Shown here piece after piece: positions 30,649 to 39,510 of a stretch of 43,601 nt of DNA. A model generated the notes under the pieces. That model ran no database searches and was not told where the DNA came from. It saw nothing but the letters and a program-made list of their open reading frames with translations. The translations under genes and the position numbers were made by a program. The DNA comes from Nocardioides guangzhouensis. Its GTDB lineage: Bacteria; Actinomycetota; Actinomycetes; Propionibacteriales; Nocardioidaceae. The stretch lies in the NCBI RefSeq assembly GCF_004519545.1, contig NZ_SDKM01000038.1:1-43601 (forward strand). Reading direction: 5' to 3'. How positions within the stretch are numbered: position 1 is the stretch's first letter; every line of letters starts with the position of its first letter.

Positions 30649-32367
30649 GTGCCTGACCTGCGTTTCCAGTCCCAGCCGCCCAGCCGGACCGACGTGCCGC
30701 GCCCCAAGCGGGCCGAGGGCCAGTGGTCGTTCGGCTACACCGAGCCGCTGAACAAGAACGAGCAGTCGAAGAAGGACGACGACCCGCTCAACGTGCGCGA
30801 CCGCATCCTGCACATCTACTCGCGGCGCGGCTTCGACTCGATCGACCCCGCCGACCTGCGCGGCCGGTTCCGGTGGATGGGCCTCTACACCCAGCGCAAG
30901 CCGGGGATCGACGGCGGCAAGACCGCGGTGCTCGAGGAGGAGGAGCTCGACGACCACTACTTCATGCTGCGGGTCCGCTCCGACGGCCAGCTGCTCACCG
31001 CCGATGCGGTCCGCGCCCTCGGCACCATCGGCGTCGACTTCGCCCGCGACACCGCCGACGTCACCGACCGGGAGAACATCCAGTACCACTGGATCCGGAT
31101 CGAGGACGTGCCCGCGATCTGGGACCGGCTCGACGCCGCCGGGCTGAGCAGCCTCGAGGCGTGCGGCGACTCGCCGCGGCCGTTCCTCGGCTCCCCGGTC
31201 GCCGGGGTCGCCAAGGACGAGATCATCGACGGCAGCCCGGCCCTGGACGAGATCTTCCGCCGCTACATCGGCAACCCGCAGTTCTCGAACCTCCCCCGGA
31301 AGTTCAAGACCGCGGTCACCGGCCACCCCAGCCACGACGTCTCCCCCGAGACCAACGACGTCGCGTTCGTCGGCACCGTCCACCCCGAGCACGGCCCCGG
31401 GTTCGACCTCTGGGTCGGCGGCGGCCTCTCGACCAACCCGATGCTGGCGCAGAAGCTCGGTGTCTGGATCCCGCTGGACCAGGTCGCCGACGCCTGGGAG
31501 GGCGTGGCCTCGATCTTCCGCGACTACGGCTACCGCCGCCTCCGCTCGCGCGCCCGGCTCAAGTTCCTGGTCGCCGACTGGGGCGTGGAGAAGTTCCGGG
31601 AGGTGCTCGAGAACGAGTACCTCGGACGAGCGCTGGTCTCGAACCCGTCGCCGGACTCGCCGGTCGGTCACCGCGACCACGTCGGCGTGCACGAGCAGAA
31701 GGACGGCCGGTTCTACGTCGGGGTCGCCCCCACCGCCGGCCGGGTCTCCGGCACCCTGCTGGTGCAGCTCGCCGACCTGATCGAGGAGTTCGGCGCCGCC
31801 GGCGCCCGCCTCACGCCGTACCAGAAGATCGTGCTGATCGGCGTGGACGGCGACCGGGTCGACGCCCTGCTCGAGCGGCTCGACGCGATCGGGCTCTCGG
31901 CCCGGCCGTCGCAGTGGCGCCGCAACACGATGGCCTGCACCGGCATCGAGTTCTGCAAGCTGGCGATCGTCGACACCAAGAACCGCGCCCGCGACCTCGT
32001 CGCCGAGCTGGAGCGCCGCTTCCCCGACCTCGACACCCCGATCTCGGTGAACGTCAACGGCTGCCCGAACGCCTGCGCCCGCACCCAGGTCGCGGACATC
32101 GGGCTCAAGGGCCAGCTGGTGCTGGACTCAGACGGCAACCAGGTCGAGGGCTTCCAGGTCCACCTGGGCGGGGCCACCGGGCTCCAGGCCAACTTCGGCC
32201 GCAAGCTGCGGGCGCACAAGGTCACCAGCACCGGCCTCGACGACTACGTCACCAACGTCGTGCAGGCGTTCCTGGTCGACCGCGCGGCGGACGAGTCGTT
32301 CGCGGCCTGGGTCGCCCGCGCGGACGAGCAGCTGCTGCGCGGCGAGAAGGCGCTGGAGGCGGTCTGA
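30649..32367 (+). CDS. sir: Ferredoxin-dependent sulfite reductase (siroheme, 4Fe-4S)
   Basis: A 572-residue enzyme reducing sulfite to sulfide with six electrons from ferredoxin. Coupled cofactor cysteines are C430 and C436 (ACTGIEFCKLA) and C472 and C476 (NGCPNACAR), binding the [4Fe-4S]-siroheme centre. Tyr80 (MGLYTQRK) and Cys172 (LEACGDSPRPF) are 92 residues apart, exactly the spacing of the Tyr69-Cys161 crosslink reported for the M. tuberculosis enzyme, which argues for sulfite reductase over nitrite reductase. GTG 30649 has AAGGA 9 bases upstream. First enzyme gene of the operon sir-cysX-cysH-chelatase, whose last member makes the siroheme. Confidence 0.92.
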   Translation: MPDLRFQSQPPSRTDVPRPKRAEGQWSFGYTEPLNKNEQSKKDDDPLNVRDRILHIYSRRGFDSIDPADLRGRFRWMGLYTQRKPGIDGGKTAVLEEEELDDHYFMLRVRSDGQLLTADAVRALGTIGVDFARDTADVTDRENIQYHWIRIEDVPAIWDRLDAAGLSSLEACGDSPRPFLGSPVAGVAKDEIIDGSPALDEIFRRYIGNPQFSNLPRKFKTAVTGHPSHDVSPETNDVAFVGTVHPEHGPGFDLWVGGGLSTNPMLAQKLGVWIPLDQVADAWEGVASIFRDYGYRRLRSRARLKFLVADWGVEKFREVLENEYLGRALVSNPSPDSPVGHRDHVGVHEQKDGRFYVGVAPTAGRVSGTLLVQLADLIEEFGAAGARLTPYQKIVLIGVDGDRVDALLERLDAIGLSARPSQWRRNTMACTGIEFCKLAIVDTKNRARDLVAELERRFPDLDTPISVNVNGCPNACARTQVADIGLKGQLVLDSDGNQVEGFQVHLGGATGLQANFGRKLRAHKVTSTGLDDYVTNVVQAFLVDRAADESFAAWVARADEQLLRGEKALEAV

Positions 32368-32552
32368 TGTCCGCGAGCACCCGGGCCGTCCCGTTCCACT
32401 GCCCCTACTGCGGGGACGAGAACCTCTGGCCCCACGAGGGCGCGCACGGCAGCTGGGAGTGCCGCTCGTGCCTGCGGGCCTTCACCGTGAAGATGCTCGG
32501 CCTCGTCGCCCCGACGAGGTCGCCCTCGGGAGCGTCAGGAGCCGAGTCATGA
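32367..32552 (+). CDS. cysX: CysX-like small zinc-ribbon/ferredoxin-like protein
   Basis: A 61-residue protein between sulfite reductase and APS reductase, overlapping the former (TGATG) and the latter (ATGA). It has two CxxC knuckles, FHCPYCGDENLW (C12, C15) and WECRSCLRAF (C32, C35), 17 residues apart, which fit a zinc ribbon or rubredoxin-like metal site. In Corynebacterium glutamicum the same position is held by cysX, proposed to be a small electron carrier for sulfite reductase. By position this is the equivalent. Whether it binds Zn, Fe or an Fe-S cluster is not decidable from sequence. The C-terminal 20 residues are low complexity. Confidence 0.7.
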   Translation: MSASTRAVPFHCPYCGDENLWPHEGAHGSWECRSCLRAFTVKMLGLVAPTRSPSGASGAES

Positions 32553-33295
32553 CCGCCGCCACCACCCAGGCCGCCCGCACCAACCGGGCCACCCACACCG
32601 AGGGCCGCTCGCCCGAGGAGCTGCGCGAGCTGGTCTCGCACGTCGGCGCCGAGCTGGAGCTGGCGCCCGCCGAGCACATCATCGAGTGGGCCGTCGCGAC
32701 CTTCGGCAAGCGGTTCTGCATCACGTCCTCCATGGGCGACGCGGTGCTCGCGCACCTGGCCTCCACCGTGGCCCCGGGGATCGACGTGGTGTTCCTCGAC
32801 ACCGGCTACCACTTCGTCGAGACCATCGGCACCCGCGACGCCGTCGAGGCGACGCTGCCGGTCAACCTGCTCACCATCGAGCCGGTGCAGACCGTCGCCG
32901 AGCAGGACGCAACGTACGGCAAGGACCTCTGGAAGACCGACCCGGACCTGTGCTGCAAGCTCCGCAAGGTGCAGCCGCTGCAGGACTCGCTCGCGGAGTA
33001 CGACGCCTGGGCGACCGGGCTGCGCCGGGCCGAGACCCACAACCGGGTGATCGCGCCGGTGATCGGCTGGGACGCGAAGAAGGGGAAGGTCAAGGTCTCC
33101 CCCATCGCCCGCTGGTCCGACGAGCACGTCGAGCGCTACATCGCCGACAACGGCGTGCTGGTGAACCCGCTCGTGCAGGACGGCTACCCGTCGATCGGGT
33201 GCTGGCCGTGCACCCGGCGCGTCGCCCCCGGCGAGGATCCGCGCAGCGGGCGCTGGGCCGGCACCAACAAGACCGAGTGCGGGATCCACTCGTGA
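32549..33295 (+). CDS. cysH: Adenylylsulfate (APS) reductase
   Basis: A 248-residue enzyme reducing adenylylsulfate to sulfite and AMP with thioredoxin. ITSSMGDAVLAHLASTVAPG is the PP-loop adenylate site; LDTGYHFVET follows. C135 and C136 (DLCCKLRKV) with C218 and C221 (GCWPCTRRV) are the four [4Fe-4S] ligands that separate APS reductases from PAPS reductases, and C244 in KTECGIH is the catalytic Cys that carries the thiosulfonate. The ATG overlaps the cysX stop, so translation is coupled. Sulfate adenylyltransferase genes (cysDN) are not in this window. Confidence 0.94.
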   Translation: MTAATTQAARTNRATHTEGRSPEELRELVSHVGAELELAPAEHIIEWAVATFGKRFCITSSMGDAVLAHLASTVAPGIDVVFLDTGYHFVETIGTRDAVEATLPVNLLTIEPVQTVAEQDATYGKDLWKTDPDLCCKLRKVQPLQDSLAEYDAWATGLRRAETHNRVIAPVIGWDAKKGKVKVSPIARWSDEHVERYIADNGVLVNPLVQDGYPSIGCWPCTRRVAPGEDPRSGRWAGTNKTECGIHS

Positions 33296-33368
33296 ACCGA
33301 CCGATCCCCGACAGCACCTGCGACAACGGCGTCGTTCTCATCACCACCCGAGAAGGGAGTCCGGTCTG

Positions 33369-34112
33369 ATGGCTGCACCGGCACTCATCGCCCTGGCCCA
33401 CGGAAGCCGCGACCCGCGGTCCGCCGCCACCATCACCGCGCTGGTGGACGAGGTCCGTGCGCTCCGCCCCGACCTGCGGATCGAGCCCGCGTTCCTCGAG
33501 CTCTCCAAGCCGTCCTTCGCGACGGCGGTCAACAAGCTCGTCCGCGCCGGCTTCGACGAGATCGTGGTCGTCCCGCTCCTGCTCACCGAGGCCTACCACG
33601 CCAAGGTCGACGTCCCGTCCGCGATCGCGGAGCAGACGGCGAAGCACGAGGGGCTCCGGATCCGGGCCACCAGGGTGCTCGGCATGGAGCCGGCCTTCCT
33701 CGAGGTGCTCGACCTGCGCATGCGCGAGGCGCTCAAGTCCGCCCGGATCCGCGAGCTCGACGCCCTCGTTCTGGCTGCGGCCGGCTCCAGCGACCCGCTG
33801 GCCAACCAGGCCGTGCAGCGGCTGGCCCGCGTCTGGGGCACCCGGCACAAGCTCCCGGTGAAGGCGGCGTTCGCGTCCGCCTCGCCACCGGCCACCGGCG
33901 AGGCGGTGCGGGCCTTCCGGGCCGAGGGCCGCCGCCACATCGCGGTCGCCTCGCTGTTCCTGGCTCCGGGCTTCCTGCCGGACCGGGCCGGCGAGCTCGC
34001 GGTCGAGGCCGGTGCGGTCGCGGTCTCCGAGCCGCTCGGCGCGCACCCGGAGCTGGCCCGGACGGTGCTGGCCCGCTACGCCGTCGGCGCGGTGGAGCTG
34101 GTCCCGGTCTGA
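33369..34112 (+). CDS. Sirohydrochlorin chelatase (CbiX-type)
   Basis: A 247-residue, two-domain CbiX/SirB-like protein. The first domain starts ALIALAHGSRDPRSAATITA with the catalytic/metal His in HGSRD; LTEAYHAKVDVPSAI supplies the second His. The second half repeats the fold (VLAAAGSSDPLANQAVQRLA; FLAPGFLPDRAGELA) with weaker metal motifs. In this operon it most probably inserts iron into sirohydrochlorin to make siroheme for the sulfite reductase rather than cobalt for B12. A good ribosome binding site (GAAGGGAG) precedes the ATG. It is 73 bases after cysH and is followed by a strong terminator. Confidence 0.88.
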   Translation: MAAPALIALAHGSRDPRSAATITALVDEVRALRPDLRIEPAFLELSKPSFATAVNKLVRAGFDEIVVVPLLLTEAYHAKVDVPSAIAEQTAKHEGLRIRATRVLGMEPAFLEVLDLRMREALKSARIRELDALVLAAAGSSDPLANQAVQRLARVWGTRHKLPVKAAFASASPPATGEAVRAFRAEGRRHIAVASLFLAPGFLPDRAGELAVEAGAVAVSEPLGAHPELARTVLARYAVGAVELVPV

Positions 34113-34126
34113 CCTGACCCACACTG

Positions 34127-34180
34127 GGACGGTCCGTGACGTCCGGGTCCGCCGCACTGGCGCACCGTCACGGACCGTCC
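34127..34180. terminator. Bidirectional terminator between convergent operons
   Basis: GGACGGTCCGTGACG (34127-34141) and CGTCACGGACCGTCC (34166-34180) form a perfect 15-bp stem with a 24-base GC-rich loop. It lies between the stop of the chelatase gene (plus, 34112) and the stop of the DUF3037 gene (minus, 34203). Confidence 0.75.
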
Positions 34181-34202
34181 GGGGACGTCGCCGGCGCGGG
34201 GG

Positions 34203-34586
34203 TCAGGCGACCAGGGCGCTGAGCAGCCGGTCCAGCTCGCGGGCCGGGTCGGCGGTGGTGCCACCGTGCACCGGGCCGGGCTGCAGCACCGTCGACCTCG
34301 GTGCCTTGAGGAAGCCGAAGCGGGTGCCGATCGGCTGGTGGGCCACCACTCCCCCGCGCTCGTCCCCGGCACACACGCCCTCGACGAACGCCAGGCCGGC
34401 GCACACCTGCTCGACGTCCAGCCGGGGGTCGAGCGCGAGCAGCCGCTCGCGCTCGGCCTGCCAGGCCACCTCGAGGAAGTCCGCGGCCTGGCAGTAGAGC
34501 ACCACGCCGATGTTGAGGAACTCCTCCCGGTCCGCGCGCGGCACGCAGCGCAGCACGACGTACTGGTAGGGCAGGCGCTCGCTCAC
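34203..34586 (-). CDS. DUF3037 family protein
   Basis: A 127-residue protein from GTG 34586, overlapping the HipA-like stop (GTGA). It begins MSERLPYQYVVLRCVPRADR and EEFLNIGVVLYCQAADFLEV, the DUF3037 signature (YxxVRxVPxxxRxExxNIGVVL), then FVEGVCAGDERGGVVAHQPI and RFGFLKAPRSTVLQPGPVH. Proteins of this family are almost always encoded beside a HipA-like kinase, as here, but their biochemical role is undefined; a partner or substrate role is an inference from that constant pairing. Last gene of the PPK2-HipA-DUF3037 operon. Confidence 0.85.
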   Translation of the reverse strand: MSERLPYQYVVLRCVPRADREEFLNIGVVLYCQAADFLEVAWQAERERLLALDPRLDVEQVCAGLAFVEGVCAGDERGGVVAHQPIGTRFGFLKAPRSTVLQPGPVHGGTTADPARELDRLLSALVA

Positions 34587-35413
34587 GCGACACCTCCCGG
34601 GAGCCACTGCCGGGTGCCCAGGCGGGCGACCAGGAAGCGGACGTACGCCGCGCGCAGGGCGTCGGGCGTCTCGGCCCCGGGCACCGGTTCCAGCCAGGCG
34701 TCGGGCACCTCGTCCAGCACCGCGGCGAAGACGTCCTCGTCGAGCAGCGCCGACACCTCGCGGTCGACCTCGGCCAGGCCGACCGCCTTCTCGCGCAGCA
34801 CGTGGTCGGCCGGGTCCCAGGGCAGCGCCGCGAACCGGGCCGGGTCGGTCACGCCGCCCGACCAGGCGTGGTGGAAGTAGAGCGAGGCGCCGTGGTCGAT
34901 CACCCACAGGTCGCCGTGCCAGAACAGCAGGTTGGGGTTGCGCCAGGTGCGGTCGACGTTCGCGGTGAACGCGTCGAGCCACAGCACCCGCGCGGCCACC
35001 CCGTCGCCGGTCGGCAGGTCGCCGTCGAAGCCGAACGCGCCGGGCAGGAAGTCGATGCCGAGGTTGAGCCCGAGGCTGGCGTTGATCAGGTCCTGCACCT
35101 CCTCGTCGGCCTCGTAGCGGGCGATGTCCGCGTCGAGCTGGAGGGCCACCAGCGACGGCGTGCGCAGCCCGATCCGACGGGCCAGCCCGGAGACGATCAC
35201 CTCGGCGACCAGCACCCGCAGTCCCTGGCCGGCGCCCCGGAACTTGCAGACGTAGGTGCCGAGGTCCTCGGCCTCGACGATGCCGGGCAGCGAGCCACCC
35301 TCGCGCAGGGGCGTGACGTACCGGGTGACGGCGACGGTCGGGATCACCCGGGTGCCCGTCTCGGTGCCGATCTCGGTGCCGATCTCGGTGCCGGTCCCGC
35401 TGCCGCCGCTCAT
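34583..35413 (-). CDS. HipA-like kinase domain protein
   Basis: A 276-residue protein of the small HipA-like group. After a 22-residue Gly/Thr/Glu repeat (GTGTEIGTEIGTETGTR) the conserved part starts VTRYVTPLREGGSLPGIVEA. K57 in YVCKFRGAGQG is the likely ATP-binding Lys, ANVDRTWRNPNLLFW (D154, N159) the catalytic loop, and WVIDHGASLYFHH (D173) the DFG-equivalent metal site. It could phosphorylate a protein, tRNA-charging enzyme or other target, as HipA does, but lacks the HipB antitoxin neighbour. The ATG at 35413 overlaps the PPK2 stop (ATGA); a start after the repeat would lose that coupling. The N-terminal repeat is a 12-bp expansion and unusual for the family. Confidence 0.82.
   Translation of the reverse strand: MSGGSGTGTEIGTEIGTETGTRVIPTVAVTRYVTPLREGGSLPGIVEAEDLGTYVCKFRGAGQGLRVLVAEVIVSGLARRIGLRTPSLVALQLDADIARYEADEEVQDLINASLGLNLGIDFLPGAFGFDGDLPTGDGVAARVLWLDAFTANVDRTWRNPNLLFWHGDLWVIDHGASLYFHHAWSGGVTDPARFAALPWDPADHVLREKAVGLAEVDREVSALLDEDVFAAVLDEVPDAWLEPVPGAETPDALRAAYVRFLVARLGTRQWLPGGVA
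35358..35404. repeat. 12-bp in-frame tandem repeat
   Basis: About four copies of GATCTCGGTGCC (two perfect, 35369-35380 and 35381-35392, flanked by variants) encode GTEI/GTET at the start of the HipA-like protein. The 12-bp period keeps the reading frame, so length changes alter only the linker. Confidence 0.7.
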
Positions 35414-36261
35414 GCGACCGGGGCCTCGTCGGCCAGCCGCTGCTTCTGCTCCTCGACGTCGAAGTCCGCCGCCGGCCACTGCGGATCCAGCCCGCGCAGG
35501 GTCTCGAGCAGCAGGTGGCCGATGGCCAGGTTGCGGTACCACTTGCGGTCGGCGGGCACGACGTACCAGGGCGCGACGTCGGTGTTGGTGCGTTCCAGCG
35601 CGATCTCGTAGGCCTCGCGGTACGCCGGCCACAGGGCGCGCTCGTCGACGTCACCGGGGTTGAACTTCCAGTGCTTGGTCGGGTCGTCGAGCCGGGCCAG
35701 CAGCCGCTGCTTCTGCTCCTCGGCCGAGACGTGCAGCATGCACTTCACGACCGTGGTGCTGCCCGCGACGAGCTCACGCTCGAAGTCGTTGATCGCGTCG
35801 TACCGGCGCTCGATCTCCTCGGTCGGCGCCAGCGAGCGCACCCGGGCGATGAGCACGTCCTCGTAGTGCGACCGGTCGAAGACGCCGATCAGGCCCGGGC
35901 CGGGCAGCGCCCGGTGGACCCGCCAGAGGAAGTCGTGTACCCGCTCCTCCTCGGTGGGCGCCTTGAAGCTGGTGATCTTGACGCCCTGCGGGTCGACCAG
36001 CCCGACGGTGTGCCGCAGCACGCCGCCCTTGCCCGAGGTGTCCATCCCCTGGAGCACCAGCAGCACGCTGCGCTCCGAGCCGGCGCTGCGCTCGGCGAAC
36101 AACCGCTCCTGCAGGTCGGCGAGGTCGGGTCCGAGGGTCGGCAGCGCCTCCTCGCCGTCCGCCTTGTCACCGTCGAAGGCCGGCTTCCCGTTCGGGTCGA
36201 TCGCGGTGAGGTCGACCGGACCGCTCCGGAGCCGGAGCGCGTCGCCGAAGGGAATCGTCAT
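35410..36261 (-). CDS. Polyphosphate kinase 2 (PPK2) family protein
   Basis: A 283-residue P-loop kinase transferring phosphate between polyphosphate and nucleotides. Walker A is VLLVLQGMDTSGKGGVLR (72-80), Walker B/lid is IGVFDRSHYEDVLIARVRSL, and the PPK2 signature DDPTKHWKFNPGDVDERALW is present with WYVVPADRKWYRNLAIGHLL near the end. The form with GMDTSGKGG and HWKFNPGDxxER fits the PPK2 class commonly described as AMP/ADP phosphorylating (class III-like), but the class should be tested. It starts the operon; the HipA-like gene overlaps its stop. 20 bases separate it from the upstream acetyltransferase gene on the same strand. Confidence 0.9.
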   Translation of the reverse strand: MTIPFGDALRLRSGPVDLTAIDPNGKPAFDGDKADGEEALPTLGPDLADLQERLFAERSAGSERSVLLVLQGMDTSGKGGVLRHTVGLVDPQGVKITSFKAPTEEERVHDFLWRVHRALPGPGLIGVFDRSHYEDVLIARVRSLAPTEEIERRYDAINDFERELVAGSTTVVKCMLHVSAEEQKQRLLARLDDPTKHWKFNPGDVDERALWPAYREAYEIALERTNTDVAPWYVVPADRKWYRNLAIGHLLLETLRGLDPQWPAADFDVEEQKQRLADEAPVA

Positions 36262-36281
36262 GGACCGAACCCTACGGGCCC

Positions 36282-36986
36282 TCAACCGAGGATCGTGCGC
36301 ACGTCGAACGTGCACCCGATCACGGTGTCGGTGGACCCGTCCGACTGCGGCTCGTCGAACCACGTGCCGCGGACGAAGCCGGTCTTGTCGAGCACCCGCA
36401 GCGAGGCCTCGTTCCTGTGGTCCGGCGCCGCGAAGTACGCCGTCGCGTCGGCGAAGCGGTGCCGCGACCGCAGCGTCCACGCCCAGAGGATCCGGGTGCC
36501 GAGGCCACGGCCGAGCCACTGCTCGTCACCGATCGCGTAGTCGACGCCGATCGCGCCGGGCACCGGGGTCAGCAGGGCGTACTCCGGGTAGTCCGCGAGC
36601 CGGTAGTCCTGCACGAACCCGATCGACCGGCCGTTGACCTCCGCCACCCAGATCCGGGTCGGCGTCATGCCGTCGATGTCCGGACCGTACTGCGTCGTGA
36701 CGTTCTCCTCGGTCGGGTCGCCGTCTGCCTGCCACCAGCGGTGCACGTGCGGCGCCTGCCGCCAGCGCGCCACCGTGGGCAGGTCCCCGCGGGTCATCGG
36801 CCGGAGCGCCACGGTGAGGTCGTGGTCGATGGCGAAGTGCTTGACCTCCCCGGACAGGTCGCGGGCCACCGGGTCCCCGGTGGCGCTCGCGGCCACCCGA
36901 CGGGCCGCGGCCGCCCAGGCCTCGCCGTTGCGGGCGACGCCGGTGAGCTCGCGGGAGCCGAGGTGCACCACGACCGGTGTGCTCAT
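36282..36986 (-). CDS. GNAT-family acetyltransferase, AAC(6')/siderophore-type
   Basis: A 234-residue protein. The first 50 residues are a variable extension (MSTPVVVHLGSRELTGVARN). The GNAT domain starts TVALRPMTRGDLPTVARWRQ and has HVHRWWQADGDPTEENV, then IWVAEVNGRSIGFVQDYRLA, the acetyl-CoA loop IGDEQWLGRGLGTRILWAWT (Q/RxxGxG/A) and NEASLRVLDKTGFVRGTWFD. This arrangement matches the aminoglycoside 6'-N-acetyltransferase/IucB-like branch (Acetyltransf_8). Substrate is unknown; the chromosomal housekeeping context does not suggest a resistance role. TACTAG (minus, 37001-36996) is a plausible -10, 9 bases before the ATG. Confidence 0.82.
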   Translation of the reverse strand: MSTPVVVHLGSRELTGVARNGEAWAAAARRVAASATGDPVARDLSGEVKHFAIDHDLTVALRPMTRGDLPTVARWRQAPHVHRWWQADGDPTEENVTTQYGPDIDGMTPTRIWVAEVNGRSIGFVQDYRLADYPEYALLTPVPGAIGVDYAIGDEQWLGRGLGTRILWAWTLRSRHRFADATAYFAAPDHRNEASLRVLDKTGFVRGTWFDEPQSDGSTDTVIGCTFDVRTILG

Positions 36987-37038
36987 GCGGCAAGGCTAGT
37001 AGGCGGTCCCGCGCCGCTCTCCTGGTTTGCGGCTGGCC

Positions 37039-37530
37039 TCAGTGTCCGAGCGCGTCGGGGTCGACGACGGGCGGCAGCACCGACCAGGGGAAGTCGATCC
37101 AGCGCGCGGTGCGGCGCCAGACGTAGTCGGGCTTGATCACCGAGTGCGGCTTCGCGTAGATCACCGCGGTCCGGGCCTCGGCGACGTGGTCGGCGACGAA
37201 CTCGTGCACGATCTCCAAGGTGCGGCCGGTGTCGGCGACGTCGTCGGCGATCAGGATCCGCAGCCCGGAGAGGTCCACCACGGCCGGGGTGGGCGGCAGC
37301 ATGATCGGCACGTCCAGACGCTCGTCGATGCCCGTGTAGAACTCGACGTTCACCACGCTGAGGTTCTTCACCGCCAGCGCGTAGCCGAGGCCCATACCGA
37401 GCCCGAGCCCGCCGCGGGCGATCGCGAGGACCATGTCCGGCCGGTAGCCGTCGTCGGCCACGGCCTGTGCCAGCTCGCGGCACGCGGTGCCGAACGCGTC
37501 GTACGTCAGGACCTCGTGCTCGTCACTCAC
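37039..37530 (-). CDS. Phosphoribosyltransferase family protein
   Basis: A 163-residue type I PRTase fold from GTG 37530. MVLAIARGGLGLGMGLGYAL is the PPi loop region, and LRILIADDVADTGRTLEIV (about 92-110) is the PRPP-binding motif with the paired acidic residues DD. KPHSVIKPDYVWRRTARWID and FPW at the end match the xanthine/hypoxanthine-like small PRTases (Gpt/HPRT-related, COG2236 type). It probably salvages a purine base using PRPP; the exact base is undetermined. A purine/MTA phosphorylase lies on the same strand 2 kb upstream. Confidence 0.85.
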   Translation of the reverse strand: MSDEHEVLTYDAFGTACRELAQAVADDGYRPDMVLAIARGGLGLGMGLGYALAVKNLSVVNVEFYTGIDERLDVPIMLPPTPAVVDLSGLRILIADDVADTGRTLEIVHEFVADHVAEARTAVIYAKPHSVIKPDYVWRRTARWIDFPWSVLPPVVDPDALGH

Positions 37531-37583
37531 CGCGTCATCGTGACACGCCGCCTGCGTCCGGCCGGGCCCCGGTGGCCGAGGTC

Positions 37584-38256
37584 TCAGTCGTCGAACGTCA
37601 CGTCGTCGTCGAGGTCGTCCCCGACCCCGTCGAGCTCGTCGCGAACCACCGCGAACGCCAGCCCGGGCGGGTAGCCCTTGCGGGCCAGCATCCCCGCCAG
37701 GCGCCGGGTCGCGACCACCGGCTCGAGGCCACGCATCGATCGGAGCTTCTTGCGGACCAGCCGCCGGGCCGCCGCCTCCTCGTCGTCGGGGTCGATCTCG
37801 TCGAGCGCCTCGCGGGCGACCTCGTCGGCCACACCCTTGCGGCGCAGCTCCTGGGCGAGCGCCCGACGGGCCAGGCCCTTGCCTCCCCCGGAGTCAACAG
37901 AGCGGCGCGAGGCGATCCACGACCGGGCGAAAGCCTCGTCGTCGACCAGCCCGACCTCCTCGAACCGGTCGAGCAGCCGGGTGGCGACCTCGTCCGGGAC
38001 GTTGCGCTTGGCCAACCGGTCGGCGAGCTCCTGCCGGCTGCGGGCCTGCCCGGTCAGCTGGTCGAGCAGGATCTTGCGGGCCACGTCCTCCTGGTCGGGT
38101 TCGGGGCCGAGCGTGTCCTCCGGCGGGACGGCCGCGTCCGGTGCGTCCGCCGGGGTGCCGCCCGTCCAGGCAGCGACCCCGGCGGAGACGTCTCCCTGCC
38201 ACCCGGTCTGAGGAGCCGAGGAACCAGGTGTCTCGAAGGAGGGATCGGCGGGGAGG

Positions 38257-38267
<11 letters not shown>
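37584..38267 (-). CDS. recX: Regulatory protein RecX
   Basis: A 227-residue protein that binds RecA filaments and limits their activity. The first 60 residues are an acidic/Pro-rich extension; the RecX three-helix repeats follow (ARKILLDQLTGQARSRQELA; VPDEVATRLLDRFEEVGLVD; DDEAFARSWIASRR; KGLARRALAQELRRKGVADE; RRLAGMLARKGYPPGLAFAV), ending in an acidic tail DDLDDDVTFDD. The ATG at 38267 lies 11 bases inside the recA 3' end; a GTG two codons earlier (38273) is also possible. Cotranscribed with recA and so under the SOS box upstream. Confidence 0.93.
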
Positions 38268-39297
<1,030 letters not shown>

Positions 39298-39446
39298 GTC
39301 CTGCTTCCCCTCGGATCGGTGGGTCGTGTCCTGCACGTCGTTGTCGTCGTGGACGCTAGACGGGATCACCGACAAGCTCGATCCGGTCCCGGACCGCCTG
39401 GGGATAACGTCGACCAGCGCACCACCGTTGTCGGGCCCGACACTAC

Positions 39447-39460
39447 CGAACACGTGTTCG
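39447..39460 (-). promoter_or_regulatory. SOS box (LexA operator) upstream of recA-recX
   Basis: CGAACACGTGTTCG is a perfect palindrome matching the actinobacterial/Gram-positive LexA consensus GAAC-N4-GTTC, 150 bases before the recA start. TAGTGT (minus, 39445-39440) directly downstream is a possible -10, so LexA would overlap the promoter. Confidence 0.85.
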
Positions 39461-39510
39461 ACCCGGCCCCCGACACGCCGTCCCGTGAGGACTCGTCGGT
39501 CGGGCCCGGC

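Noticed and set aside
36282..36986. Aminoglycoside resistance determinant
   Set aside because: The acetyltransferase resembles the AAC(6') fold, but that branch includes many housekeeping and siderophore enzymes and there is no resistance or mobile context.
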